Positions 43,948-53,413 of a stretch of 64,000 bases of DNA are shown here, in pieces (position 1 is the first letter of the stretch; each line of letters begins with the position of its first letter). Where the stretch lies: contig NZ_AEYE02000035.1 of the NCBI RefSeq assembly GCF_000298315.2, positions 434,001 to 498,000 of the forward strand. Reading direction: 5' to 3'. Made by a program: the position numbers and the translations under genes. The notes under the pieces were generated by a model. It saw only the letters and a list, made by a program, of their open reading frames with translations, ran no database searches and was not told the DNA's origin. Origin of the DNA: Rhizobium grahamii CCGE 502 (GTDB lineage Bacteria; Pseudomonadota; Alphaproteobacteria; Rhizobiales; Rhizobiaceae).

Positions 43948-45126
43948 TCAAAGGAATGTCTCAGAGCCAGTCGGTTCGACATGGGGAGTAGCATTCATCG
44001 TCTGACGCAGCGTCGACAGTTCCTGGTAGATGCGCTTGCGGGCACGGTTCTGGTTTCCGAGCGGCCTGTGCTCAGCGAGCGCATGCCAGGGATTGAACGA
44101 CAGTCGATCCGCAAATGCAAGCTGCGCGGGACTGTCAAAAACCTGGCGCTCCAGGACGAGCGTTGCGGCAGGTATCGGCCGCGAAAGGCTTGCCGGCCAG
44201 ATGATCGACGCGTCCTCGATCGGCATCGACGACGGATGCGTCTGGACCTGGATCCGGAATTCAAAACTGGCCGGACCAGCATTCAGCGTCGCGGCCATGG
44301 CTTCGCGGAGGTAATTGTCAGGCGGACGCTTTGGCAGGTTCGGAACACGCGTGCGACTGTTATCGACAGGGTGGATCGAGTAGCGCATTGCCTGCCCCTC
44401 GCCAAGTAGATACGGCACGCAGCTCCAGTATTCGGTCTCGATAGGGCTCGTCTGCGTCCTCGCCCATAGTCCCTGCATGACTGCATCGAGGAGATGCGTA
44501 TCGGACGGATTGACGAAATAGAAGAGCGGCAGGCCGCGGTTGATCCACGTCTGGAGCTTGGCATTTTCGACCACGTTCGGGGTGGTGAAGGTTGGTGTGC
44601 TGATGCCGGTAAAATCCTGAGTGAATTGTTCGTCGTCGAGAAGTTTCGCTCCCTCGACCCCCATCAGTTTGATGCCGAAACTCAGCACGCCGACATCGTC
44701 GATATCCGGCGGCAAACCCGGACCAGGCCCGGCAAAACGCACCCAGGCCGGGAACTCCCGCGGGGCGCTGAAAACTCCGTGGCGCATCGTATCGGGCAGG
44801 TCGGCCCGGATGATGAAGCGACCGCGGACGACGCCGTGCGTCTTGGTGTTGCCTGCGCGCTGAAACCCGCCCGGGCGATAGTGGGTGGACATGTATGCGG
44901 TCATGTCCATTAAGACCTTGTCGTTGCATTCCTCTTCCCCGGCAATAGCCTGCTCCATCGCGGGCATTGATGGCGCGCGCTCCCGCGCGGCCCTCAGCCA
45001 CGCTTGGACCAGACCAACGATCGCCGGACGCAGGAACGTGTCGATTGGCGGACGAATGAAAGGATCGATCCTGCGCTCCAGATTGAGAAGCCTTACCAAA
45101 CCATCGTGCAGCTGTTTCCACGTCAA
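43948..45126 (-). CDS. catalase-like heme-fold protein
   Basis: A 392-residue protein of the catalase-related superfamily: NTKTHGVVRGRFIIRADLP (position of the catalase active-site His), VRFAGPGPGLPPDIDD, VLSFGIKLMGVEG, DFTGISTPTFTTPNV and an ending FNPWHALAEHRPLGNQNRAR typical of the SrpA-like clade. It is shorter than true catalases and I do not see the RxFxYxDT heme-Tyr motif, so peroxide dismutation is uncertain. The start is a TTG at 45126 overlapping the upstream GMC stop (TTGA), with GGAG seven bases before it. The frame to 45333 is antisense-like. Confidence 0.75.
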   Translation of the reverse strand: MTWKQLHDGLVRLLNLERRIDPFIRPPIDTFLRPAIVGLVQAWLRAARERAPSMPAMEQAIAGEEECNDKVLMDMTAYMSTHYRPGGFQRAGNTKTHGVVRGRFIIRADLPDTMRHGVFSAPREFPAWVRFAGPGPGLPPDIDDVGVLSFGIKLMGVEGAKLLDDEQFTQDFTGISTPTFTTPNVVENAKLQTWINRGLPLFYFVNPSDTHLLDAVMQGLWARTQTSPIETEYWSCVPYLLGEGQAMRYSIHPVDNSRTRVPNLPKRPPDNYLREAMAATLNAGPASFEFRIQVQTHPSSMPIEDASIIWPASLSRPIPAATLVLERQVFDSPAQLAFADRLSFNPWHALAEHRPLGNQNRARKRIYQELSTLRQTMNATPHVEPTGSETFL

Positions 45127-46958
45127 AGCCTTGTCTCCAACCAGTGACTCTCCCCTTGCCGGATCATCTCGGCTGCCTTCTCGCCCACCATGCACACGGC
45201 ACTCGCAATGAAAAAGCCAGGAATACGTGGAAATACCGATGCATCGGCGACATACAGACCTTTCGTACCATGCACGCCAAGTCGACGATCGAGAACGCCT
45301 CCCTGTTCCCTCGGTCCGATGGGACATGTGCACGACGCGTGGTGGCCCCAGGCATTGGCGCGCACATGCCGGGCGAGTTGATCGTCGCTCTGCAATTCCT
45401 CTCCCGGCGTTTCTTCGGCCACAACCAGGCCGAGCGCCTTGAACAGGCGAGAAAGCCTGCGGGCAAAGCGAATGCCGGCAACGACCGCCTTCAAGTCAGA
45501 AGCCGCATCACCGCTCCCCTCCTCGAAATACCGGAAGTCAACGAGTGGCGGATCGCGAGGATCAGGGGATCGCAGTGTCACCACACCAGCCCGGTTTTCC
45601 GTATGCGCTTTCAGCACTGCCCAGGTTAGGACATTCTGCCTTGCCGAGACGAGCTCGGAATAGCCGGGAAAGTAACCTCGAAAATCGGCGAGAAGTGCCA
45701 TCGTAAAGAGATCCGGAACATCCCTGTCCGGTGTCGATCGTCGCACGACTGCCATTGCGGCGCCATTGGAGGTGTACATGCCGCTGCGTTCGTTGAGCCA
45801 CTCTTCGTACAAGGGATCCCCACGCTTGAAGCGCGCCCCCTTGAGGGCTTTCCACGGCCACCGTATCCGGTTGACGACACCGATCTCGTAACGATCCTGC
45901 AGGTTCTGTCCAACACCTTGAAGATCGACGCGCACGGGAATGCCGTGTTCTTCAAGATGCGCGGCCGGACCGACCCCGGACAGCATGAGCAGCTGCGGGG
46001 TGTTGAACGCTCCGCCGGCAAGGATCACGCCAAGACGCGCATGCGCCTCTCGATAATCGCCCTTTTCAGAGCTCGGGCTCGGGCACGCGCGGTAAAGTCC
46101 ACGCCCCTTAAGAAATGAGACCCCTGTTGCCCGGTTGTTCGCATCGAACAAGACTCTTGAAACAAGCGTGCTCGTTTCGAGCCGCAAGTGGGATGGATGA
46201 TCCTTTGCCACCTGCAGCAACCGCTCGCGTGTTCCGACGCGCCGACGTCCGGCGGTTGAAAGCGGGGTATAGAAAAGTCCCTCTGTCCCGCGCCTCACCA
46301 TGGATCGGTCATTGGCATCTGCCCGTCCGCCCAACAGGGCGCGCAAAGCTGCCAAGGGTTGCTTGCTGGTGGCGATCGCTGCCACCGCAGAGGTGAACAA
46401 GGTAGCCCGCAAGAGGTTGTCCATGACAGCCTGCAAGGGCAACGCCCGCTCCGTCTGCAGCCAACCGCCCCAGCCATGACCGGTCTTTCTGATCCCGATC
46501 TGCGACAGGGCCCGCCAGATTGGACGATGACGGCAATTCTCGATCATCGCGAAGTAGCGTTGCATGGCTTTCGCCGACCAGGTCTCGTCCCCTGTCAAAG
46601 CGGCGATCCCGTCCCAATCCACGTCATGCGGTTGGATGAAGATCATCGCATTGTGAGCCGTACACCCGCCAATCGCGCTCGCGCGCGGATAGAGCACGTC
46701 TTCGGCATCCGACGAGTGCCGGACCCGAAAATTCCAAGCAATCGCCGGGTTCTCAGAAGCGAACGGATGGAAAGCGGGGACATCGTACTCATCCGCCAGG
46801 CTTTCGCCACCGGCAGAGCGTGGATCCTCGCCGGCTTCAAGAACCAGAACGCGGTATCCAGCCTCCGCCAGGCGCGCGGCAACCGTGCCGCCGCCTGCGC
46901 CTGCGCCGACGACAATATAGTCGAACTCCTCACCACCAATGCCGCTCGCTGCTTCCAT
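45123..46958 (-). CDS. GMC-family FAD oxidoreductase
   Basis: A 611-residue flavoprotein: FAD motif YIVVGAGAGGGTVAARLAEA at residues ~14-33, GMC signature 1 region PRASAIGGCTAHNAMIF, signature 2-type GAFNTPQLLMLSGVGPA and the catalytic His segment NAWGHHASCTCPIG, ending FPRIPGFFIASAVCMVGEKA. GMC enzymes oxidise alcohols (choline, glucose, cholesterol, long-chain alcohols), producing peroxide or passing electrons onward. The neighbours, a di-heme cytochrome upstream and a catalase-like protein downstream, suggest disposal of electrons or peroxide. There is no signal peptide. It starts 10 bases after the upstream gene's stop. Confidence 0.92.
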   Translation of the reverse strand: MEAASGIGGEEFDYIVVGAGAGGGTVAARLAEAGYRVLVLEAGEDPRSAGGESLADEYDVPAFHPFASENPAIAWNFRVRHSSDAEDVLYPRASAIGGCTAHNAMIFIQPHDVDWDGIAALTGDETWSAKAMQRYFAMIENCRHRPIWRALSQIGIRKTGHGWGGWLQTERALPLQAVMDNLLRATLFTSAVAAIATSKQPLAALRALLGGRADANDRSMVRRGTEGLFYTPLSTAGRRRVGTRERLLQVAKDHPSHLRLETSTLVSRVLFDANNRATGVSFLKGRGLYRACPSPSSEKGDYREAHARLGVILAGGAFNTPQLLMLSGVGPAAHLEEHGIPVRVDLQGVGQNLQDRYEIGVVNRIRWPWKALKGARFKRGDPLYEEWLNERSGMYTSNGAAMAVVRRSTPDRDVPDLFTMALLADFRGYFPGYSELVSARQNVLTWAVLKAHTENRAGVVTLRSPDPRDPPLVDFRYFEEGSGDAASDLKAVVAGIRFARRLSRLFKALGLVVAEETPGEELQSDDQLARHVRANAWGHHASCTCPIGPREQGGVLDRRLGVHGTKGLYVADASVFPRIPGFFIASAVCMVGEKAAEMIRQGESHWLETRL

Positions 46959-46968
46959 CTCGATCCCA

Positions 46969-49458
46969 TCAGAAGGTCTTCAGGAATTCGATGAGCGCGC
47001 GCTTGTCGTCGTCGTTGAGCGGCGGCTCGGTACCGAACGCCTTCTCGTCATCACTGAGGCCGTCGACCTCGTTGAAGGCCCCGGTTCCGAAATAGTGGCC
47101 CCTGTTGACCTCGAAATCGGTACATTTGTCGAGCGCCAGCATGGCTGGTCCCTGGTCGGCAAAATGGCGACGAAGTTCCTCGTCAGTGGCATTCTCCGGC
47201 ACGGAGGCAAGAGAGGCCTTGAGACCGTGCAATAATCCGACCAGGCGGGCGGTATGGTTGGCGGCCTGGACGGGATCGCTCGTTTCCGCCAACGGCCGGA
47301 GATTGGCGATAAGATTGACAGGAACGCCCTCCGGAATGGGCCCGATGGTGATGTCTCCACCTTGGGTCACCAGCCATGGCAGCCAAAGATGGAGTGTGCC
47401 TTGAAGTGGTCGAAGGATTTCGGGCACAAAACCCTGTGGCAATGTAATGAGGCTGCGTGCGGTTGTACGGTCGATCCTGTAGACGCCGTCCTTTCCAAGC
47501 ACAGTGTCCTTCGTCCGTCTTTCAGGCCATAGCATCTGTTCGACCGAGGCCTGAAAGACCTTCATGCGCGCATCGACCGAAGGACTCTCATCGAACGGTC
47601 CGACGCTATTGTTGAGAAGGTAAGGCCCGGTCGACCACAGACTGACAAGTGAAGGGACACGGGTATAACCGCGCCCTCCATCCGGCATTGCAAAGGGTCG
47701 ACGCTGACCCTGAAACGGATCTCGTACCGTGATTGTCCCGACCGAGGGCAAGTGCTTGTAGGACTGTGAGGAGAAGTTGTCCCAGATATTGCCCGCAATT
47801 GCGTTTGTCGCCAGCGGGCTGCAGGCATTGGTCCTCAGCAGTGTCACCGGGATGCGCAGTTCGTTCGACAGATAATTATCGTTGAGAAAGTCAGGCTGAA
47901 GGACGATTTGGGTCATCTGCTCCTTAAAGTCCGATGTCTTCGTCCAGCTCCAATATTGCTTGAAGCAGTCGATGTAACCTCGGCCATTGCATGCAGCCAG
48001 ATCAAGTCCCGCGGGCAAGGGTGGCATCTTGCTCGAATGGCAGCGGGCACAAGTGGTCGCGAAAGCCGACTTTCCGCGCATGAGAACAGCTTGATCGGTA
48101 CTGAGGTAGGTATTACCCCCCGGCGCGTCCTTCAAAAGGTCCGGCCGAGCAGCCTTTAGAAAGAAGAGCGCCGTCGCAGGGGTCATCATCTCCGTGGCCT
48201 GCCAATAGCTCGACTGCTTCTGGGCATCTGATATCTTGATCGGAGAGATGGGCTTGCCGCCGACCACCGCGTTGAAATGCAGCAGCCATTCCTCACTGAA
48301 GAGGCCGATATTGAGGTAGACGCGATTGAGCGCTCCAAGCGCTCCTACGGCGTCCGATCCATCCTTCAGGACACGTGGTGTGAACACCGTGTCCGGCGCG
48401 ACAAAGGACTTGGTCAGAGGCCCGCCCTGCAAGTAATCCTTGAACTGCTTGTTATTCAGTTCGCCGCCGGCAATCGTTTCCTTTCCGAGCTGCTGTGCCA
48501 ACGCCAGGCGGTTCCCAACGTTGTAGATCGCGTTCATCGTGCGAGGATTGTTAATATAGTCAGTGGACACCAAGGAGGTATCCATTGCCCCTGGTCGATA
48601 GGTGTGGACGAGCTGGAACATGAAGTTCGACTTGCTCGCCGAATAGACGAACAGCCTGTCGACCCACATGTATTGCGCACCGACGGTCGAGCTCAGATCC
48701 GCCCATTGCGGGTGTTCAGGGTCGGCTGGAGGGTGAACCGGGCTCGGCCCGACATGGCAGAAGCCGCACGACATGCCGACACGATAGGGACGCACGAGGT
48801 TCTTGTCGTTATAGTAGGAGGGATCGTTGTAATAGCGATTGCCATCCCAGCGCTCGGCTGCAGCCTTGTCGAATTCGGGATTGGAAAATAGCCGCAGGCC
48901 AACGATGCCGGACGGCTCACCATAGTAGGAACCGAGCGGGACGGTCTTGCCGCGCGCGCCGATCGCAACGCCCGGATATTTCTGCGCATTGGCAAATGGA
49001 TCGGCCGGACAATCGGACCGACGAACGTCGAGCAGCAGGCCATATTTCGGATCTGGTGCAGTCGCCTTATTGAAGCATGGCTCGTTCAGGAGGCCAAGAA
49101 CCTTCCATCGCGTGTCGCGATCGGAGGAAACAATCTTAAGGAGATCGAAGCTTCCAAAGGTGGCCTTGGTCATGCCATCCCAGAATCGGTCATTGCCGCC
49201 TGTCCAGGCGATCCAGGCGTTACGCCCCTTGACCTCGTCCCCTGTCAGGGCAATGCCACGGTCCATGTCATGAAAATAGTCTTCGTCCGCAGCATGGAAT
49301 GAGGCCGCATTGCGGCCGGCAGCCTTCGCCTCGTCGGCAACATTGCCAGAGCGAAACGGCGGATGCCACCAGTCACGGATGGCAGGATAGAGAATGAGCC
49401 CAGCCGACAGGACAAGGATGAAACCTACGCCAACAAGGATGCGAAAAAGCCACTTCAC
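46969..49458 (-). CDS. membrane-anchored di-heme cytochrome c peroxidase-like protein
   Basis: An 829-residue protein with one N-terminal membrane helix (residues 4-26, LFRILVGVGFILVLSAGLIL) placing the rest in the periplasm. Two c-type heme sites are visible: CGFCH near residue 230 (RVGMSCGFCHVGPSPVHPP) and CARCH near 480 (FATTCARCHSSKMPPLP). The protein is much longer than classical CcpA peroxidases (about 330 residues) and has large insertions; it matches a long family usually named di-heme-cytochrome c peroxidase. It would accept electrons or reduce peroxide and is first in the operon with the GMC and catalase-like genes. Confidence 0.85.
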   Translation of the reverse strand: MKWLFRILVGVGFILVLSAGLILYPAIRDWWHPPFRSGNVADEAKAAGRNAASFHAADEDYFHDMDRGIALTGDEVKGRNAWIAWTGGNDRFWDGMTKATFGSFDLLKIVSSDRDTRWKVLGLLNEPCFNKATAPDPKYGLLLDVRRSDCPADPFANAQKYPGVAIGARGKTVPLGSYYGEPSGIVGLRLFSNPEFDKAAAERWDGNRYYNDPSYYNDKNLVRPYRVGMSCGFCHVGPSPVHPPADPEHPQWADLSSTVGAQYMWVDRLFVYSASKSNFMFQLVHTYRPGAMDTSLVSTDYINNPRTMNAIYNVGNRLALAQQLGKETIAGGELNNKQFKDYLQGGPLTKSFVAPDTVFTPRVLKDGSDAVGALGALNRVYLNIGLFSEEWLLHFNAVVGGKPISPIKISDAQKQSSYWQATEMMTPATALFFLKAARPDLLKDAPGGNTYLSTDQAVLMRGKSAFATTCARCHSSKMPPLPAGLDLAACNGRGYIDCFKQYWSWTKTSDFKEQMTQIVLQPDFLNDNYLSNELRIPVTLLRTNACSPLATNAIAGNIWDNFSSQSYKHLPSVGTITVRDPFQGQRRPFAMPDGGRGYTRVPSLVSLWSTGPYLLNNSVGPFDESPSVDARMKVFQASVEQMLWPERRTKDTVLGKDGVYRIDRTTARSLITLPQGFVPEILRPLQGTLHLWLPWLVTQGGDITIGPIPEGVPVNLIANLRPLAETSDPVQAANHTARLVGLLHGLKASLASVPENATDEELRRHFADQGPAMLALDKCTDFEVNRGHYFGTGAFNEVDGLSDDEKAFGTEPPLNDDDKRALIEFLKTF

Positions 49459-49791
49459 ATCACGCCCCCCGGTTTATGGGCGCGTGGTGCAAGGTAATCC
49501 CCTAATGCGCCCGCGCTTTCACCTGCATCATTCCGGTCCGCACTCGCATCGACTTCAAATCAATGTAACGAAGTTCGCCATGAAGTAGAAGAAAATTTAT
49601 CGCGACACCTAGAGAACCCCTCCGTCCCAGCACGGCGGCGCTGCCGGGGCCACTGGGCGGCCAAGCATGACATGCGCCCGCTCCCGTCTGCAGATTGCAC
49701 TGCGTCCTGGGTAGTGAAACACGGCAAGCGTCCTATATAGCTCCGGGACGGCCCAAGTGAGGATCGAATACTGCCCTATGTCATTTGTCTG
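49459..49791. other. intergenic stretch, no gene supported
   Basis: About 330 bases between divergent genes. It should contain the promoter of the di-heme operon (AT-rich near 49550-49610). No repeat or complete gene is seen. The last ~40 bases read in frame into the RibD-like gene. Confidence 0.45.
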
Positions 49792-50496
49792 ATGTTGACC
49801 TCGCCAGACGGAAGCCTTCATCCAAGCCGGTGGACGACCAGCCCCGATGGAGCCAAAGCAGATTGGGCGTCTCTCTATGAGAAGGTTCAAAAAGACCTTG
49901 GGGGAACCGCCTGGATGGTCGGGCGCGTAACGATGGCCGAGATCTCGAAAGTGACTGCTCACCCTCTAGCCGATCCACCAAACACCAAGAGACCAATTCA
50001 CTTTGCCAAGCCGGATGCAGAAAGCTTTGCAATCGCGCTTGATGCGTCCGGAAAGCTGCATTTTGCTAGCGGCGAACTGTACGGTGACCATGTTGTCGTC
50101 CTGCTTGGCTCCGATGTGTCGGATAGCCACCTGGCGGAATTGACTGCTGACGGTGTTTCCTATGTCGTTTCTGACGGACCTGATATTGATGTGGCCGAGA
50201 TGCTCGATGTGCTTGGCGAAGAATTTGGCGTTGACCGGATTGTTCTCGAAGGCGGCGCGCGGATCAACGGTTCGCTGATGGCGTCCGGTCTTGTCGATGA
50301 ATTGAGCTTGATCGTTGCCCCTGCACTTGAAGCAAGGCACGGAAGCGACAGCGTTATCGAGTTTGGCGAGGAAGGTTTGGCGGGGAAGGTCGAATTGTCG
50401 CTTATAGAATGTGCACCTTTAGGCAACGGCGCGCTTCACCTTCGCTATGCGGTTCTGAAACCGAGCGATCAAGGGGCAATCGATCACAACGGCTGA
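49792..50496 (+). CDS. dihydrofolate reductase-fold (RibD C-terminal) protein
   Basis: The 234 residues follow the RibD_C/DHFR-like family: MLTSPDGSLHPSRWTTSPDG at the substrate/NADPH site, AWMVGRVTMAEIS, GVSYVVSDGPDIDVAEMLDV and the VDRIVLEGGARINGSLMASG segment, ending GALHLRYAVL. Members reduce pteridine- or pyrimidine-like compounds with NADPH. The usual N-terminus (PYVICHMLTS-like) is encoded just upstream in frame as LPYVICLMLTS, but there is no ATG, GTG or TTG there; only CTG/ATA precede it. ATG 49792 leaves the enzyme nine or so residues short. Confidence 0.78.
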   Translation: MLTSPDGSLHPSRWTTSPDGAKADWASLYEKVQKDLGGTAWMVGRVTMAEISKVTAHPLADPPNTKRPIHFAKPDAESFAIALDASGKLHFASGELYGDHVVVLLGSDVSDSHLAELTADGVSYVVSDGPDIDVAEMLDVLGEEFGVDRIVLEGGARINGSLMASGLVDELSLIVAPALEARHGSDSVIEFGEEGLAGKVELSLIECAPLGNGALHLRYAVLKPSDQGAIDHNG

Positions 50497-50720
50497 TGAC
50501 GTGACCAAATTCAAGCAGAATGCATGGGAACGCGCCGGCGGTTCTGCGCAAATCAAAATGATCTTGATCCGCCGAGCATTTCTGAGCATAAGCGACATAC
50601 TCACCACGGACCCGGTGAAACTCCGGGTGGCTCTTCTGGCCGCCGATCCGCCAGACCACGCAAAACTCCTGTCTTTTCAGGGAACGCTTACGCGTTCGCC
50701 ACGCTTTGCGAGATCACCAG

Positions 50721-52187
50721 ATGCTACTATCCACTTTCCATCGGGATTGGTCGGCCAATCCGATCCGCGAAATGCTCGCTGGAGCTGTCGCGACCTTTGC
50801 GCTCATTCCCGAAGTCATCGCCTTCTCCTTTGTCGCAGGTGTCGATCCCCAAGTCGGCCTGTTCGCGTCCTTCATCATCGGTATCGTTATTGCCTTTACC
50901 GGCGGCCGTCCCGCCATGATCTCAGCCGCAGCAGGATCGGTCGCACTCGTCGCGGCACCACTCGTTCATACGCACGGGCTCCCCTACTTGTTCGCCGCCG
51001 GCTTGCTTGCTGGTGTACTCCAAATCGCGTTCGGACTTTTGCGTCTCGGCGTCCTCATGCGTTTCGTGTCGAAATCCGTCAGGACTGGATTTGTCAATGC
51101 CTTGGCAATCCTGATATTTGCGGCTCAGCTTCCCCATATCATTGGGGGGGATTGGCTGGCCTACGCCATGCTCGCCGCAGGCCTTCTCGTCATTTACCTA
51201 GTTCCCAAGGTGACGACGGCGATCCCGTCTCCGCTGATCTGCATTCTCGTCCTAACCATCGCTTCAGTCACACTGAAGCTTCCGGTGATGTCAATTGCCG
51301 ACCTCGGCAAGCTCCCGGATTCACTACCGATTTTCGTTTTGCCCGCTGTTCCCCTGAATATGGACACGCTCAAGATAATCGCTGGACCTGGGCTTGCCAT
51401 TGCCACGGTCGGTCTTTTGGAATCGATGATGACTGCCAGCGTTGTTGATGATCTCACCGGCTCACCAAGTTCGAAGAATAGGGAATGCACCGGCCTCGGG
51501 ATCGCCAACACCGCCGCAAACCTCTTCGGCGGAATCGCTGGTTGCGGCATGATCGGTCAAACCATAAGCAATGTGAAATATGGTGGAAGAGGGCGCTTAT
51601 CCACGTTATTTGCCGGAGCATTGCTGCTCGTCTTGATGGTCTTATTAAAGCCGTGGGTCTCTCAGGTGCCTGTTGCGGCACTTGTGGCAATCATGGTGAT
51701 GGTCTCGATCGACACATTTGACTGGTCGTCAGTGAAAACCGTTATGGTTCACCCAAAATTGTCGAGCGTCGTCATGATTGCAACCGTGTTCGTGACAGTG
51801 CTCAGTTCGAACCTGGCTCTGGGCGTGACGGTCGGGGTCCTCCTCAGCGGTGTTTTCTTCACATTCAAGGTGGCTCGACTTCTTCATGTCCAGGCCGAGA
51901 AGGATCCGGCTTCGGGTCGTTTGACGTATCGGGTCTCGGGCCAGGTATTCTTCGCCTCGGCAGACATTTTCGTCGACGCGTTCGATATCGAGGAAGCAAA
52001 CGGTATGGCCGTTTTGATTGACGTCTCGCAAGCTCACTTCTGGGACGTTACTGCTGTCGCTGCCCTCGACAAGGTCGTCGAGCGGTTCAAGGCGCATTCC
52101 ATTGCCGCCGACGTCCTGGGTATGAACGAAGCAAGTGCGACGCTAATCACCGACCTCAATGGTTCGACCGGCCTCCGGGCAATGTAG
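50721..52187 (+). CDS. SulP-family anion transporter with STAS domain
   Basis: A 488-residue membrane protein with about 10-12 spans: MLAGAVATFALIPEVIAFSF, GGRPAMISAAAGSVALVAAP (the conserved Pro/Ala-rich SulP segment), AGPGLAIATVGLLESMMTAS and GGIAGCGMIGQTISNVKYGG (the second SulP motif). A C-terminal STAS domain covers ~390-488 (GQVFFASADIFVDAFD, VLIDVSQAHFWDVTAVAALD). SulP carriers import sulfate, bicarbonate or dicarboxylates; the substrate is not apparent. ATG 50721 is preferred over a TTG at 50706. No partner gene. Confidence 0.92.
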   Translation: MLLSTFHRDWSANPIREMLAGAVATFALIPEVIAFSFVAGVDPQVGLFASFIIGIVIAFTGGRPAMISAAAGSVALVAAPLVHTHGLPYLFAAGLLAGVLQIAFGLLRLGVLMRFVSKSVRTGFVNALAILIFAAQLPHIIGGDWLAYAMLAAGLLVIYLVPKVTTAIPSPLICILVLTIASVTLKLPVMSIADLGKLPDSLPIFVLPAVPLNMDTLKIIAGPGLAIATVGLLESMMTASVVDDLTGSPSSKNRECTGLGIANTAANLFGGIAGCGMIGQTISNVKYGGRGRLSTLFAGALLLVLMVLLKPWVSQVPVAALVAIMVMVSIDTFDWSSVKTVMVHPKLSSVVMIATVFVTVLSSNLALGVTVGVLLSGVFFTFKVARLLHVQAEKDPASGRLTYRVSGQVFFASADIFVDAFDIEEANGMAVLIDVSQAHFWDVTAVAALDKVVERFKAHSIAADVLGMNEASATLITDLNGSTGLRAM

Positions 52188-52409
52188 GTCGAGATCAACA
52201 ACGAACGCTCGCTTAGGAAGTAAACTAGGTTTCACACAAATCCTCCCGACGGAATGAAATCGAATCCGTTCCCCATCGCTCCTCGACCGGCGCGAGATCG
52301 ACAGTCTCTGCCTGGGACGTTACGATTCCTGAAGCAATCAGACCAAGGTCCGTCTTGCCGATAAGCGTCAGTTGCGTAGTGTCGGAATTCAGAGGTGCTG
52401 GGGGAACAA

Positions 52410-52634
52410 ATGGGTACAACACACTGGCCAAAGGACCCCTTGTTCGGGGAAGATATGAATGTGCTGGCCTCGATCCTGCGGAGGTGGTGTGGCCAAAACC
52501 AGCGTGACTTCAATGGCGAGGAAAGCCGGGCGAAGGCCCGCGAACTCGTAGAATGGTTTGAGTTCGGCGTGAGGGACCCTGTAGAGCTTGCCGACTTGAT
52601 CGAAGGCAGGCATTGGCAGGTCGAACGGCTCTGA
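52410..52634 (+). CDS. small conserved protein, function unknown (74 aa)
   Basis: ATG 52410 has GGGGGA upstream. The product reads MGTTHWPKDPLFGEDMNVLA, then ILRRWCGQNQRDFNGEESRA, and ends in a short acidic helix (DPVELADLIEGRHWQVERL). It is soluble and helical. I recall similar short rhizobial proteins but no named domain. It stands alone between a transporter and an exported protein. Confidence 0.55.
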   Translation: MGTTHWPKDPLFGEDMNVLASILRRWCGQNQRDFNGEESRAKARELVEWFEFGVRDPVELADLIEGRHWQVERL

Positions 52635-52811
52635 CCGCAAGTCCCCGTCGTTCAAATCGGCTGCTCGGAGAGCCGCAATCTAACGACTTTTGCAACGCCG
52701 ACGTGTGATTTTATCGAGCCGGCTCGCGCCGACGGCTTCTCGGAACTTCTGGCAGAACCGGGAACTTTGAGGCATCGTGGCATCCATGATCGTCTCGAGG
52801 GAGAGAACGCC

Positions 52812-53318
52812 ATGAAGTGCTGCCTCTACACCGCCATCGCTCTGACGTATTTGGGGATCACCGGAGCGGCATTTGCCGACGAAACGCCTTTCCTTCAATC
52901 CCTCGCGGGAGATTGGATCGGCGGAGGCATGATGAAGCGGTCGACGTCGTCGTCTCCAATCAATCTGGACTGCAATTTTAAGACCCAGGCGAGTGGCGAG
53001 GCCCTTTCAATGAAAGGGACATGCCGGGGGATGATCGTCATCACGCGCGCGGTCTCTGCAAGTATCAAAGCCAATGGCACCCAATATGCCGGCACTTATA
53101 TCGGACCGTCAGGCGGCATTTCAGGATTGCAGGGAAAGCGGAGCGGTGAGGCAATCAACCTTGCCGTGCGCTGGTCCCGCGTGATCAACGGCGATCGAAG
53201 CGCCACCATGACCATCCAGCGTGTTGATGCCAATGCCATTAGAATCCGAACCGTCGACAAGGACCCGGCATCGGGACAGCAGGTTGTTACGAGCGAGATC
53301 AATCTGCGGCGCGACTGA
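52812..53318 (+). CDS. exported protein with a lipocalin-like beta pattern, function unknown (168 aa)
   Basis: ATG 52812 follows GGGAGAG. Residues 1-22 are a signal peptide (CCLYTAIALTYLGITGAAFA), so the product is periplasmic. The mature part starts with FLQSLAGDWIGGGMM and has regular short strands (INLDCNFKTQASGEALSMKG, RSATMTIQRVDANAIRIRTV) with a Cys pair (LDCNF, GTCRG), as in small beta-barrels. I recognise the pattern from other rhizobial proteins, but not a named family. Confidence 0.65.
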   Translation: MKCCLYTAIALTYLGITGAAFADETPFLQSLAGDWIGGGMMKRSTSSSPINLDCNFKTQASGEALSMKGTCRGMIVITRAVSASIKANGTQYAGTYIGPSGGISGLQGKRSGEAINLAVRWSRVINGDRSATMTIQRVDANAIRIRTVDKDPASGQQVVTSEINLRRD

Positions 53319-53413
53319 CTTGGGCGACTGCAACCTCTCGTCGGAGCAACGAATCCAACCTATATAATGCTGAAAAAGCCCGACGATTTCCGCCGGCTGA
53401 ACCGGAGACATAA

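Noticed and set aside
50501-51448. 315-codon open frame on + overlapping the SulP gene
   Set aside because: Out of frame with the transporter, Arg/Ser-rich shadow composition and no domain.
52225-52431. 68-codon open frame on - between the SulP gene and the small gene at 52410
   Set aside because: Composition is not absurd, but there is no clear ribosome site, it overlaps the supported + gene, and no family is recognised.
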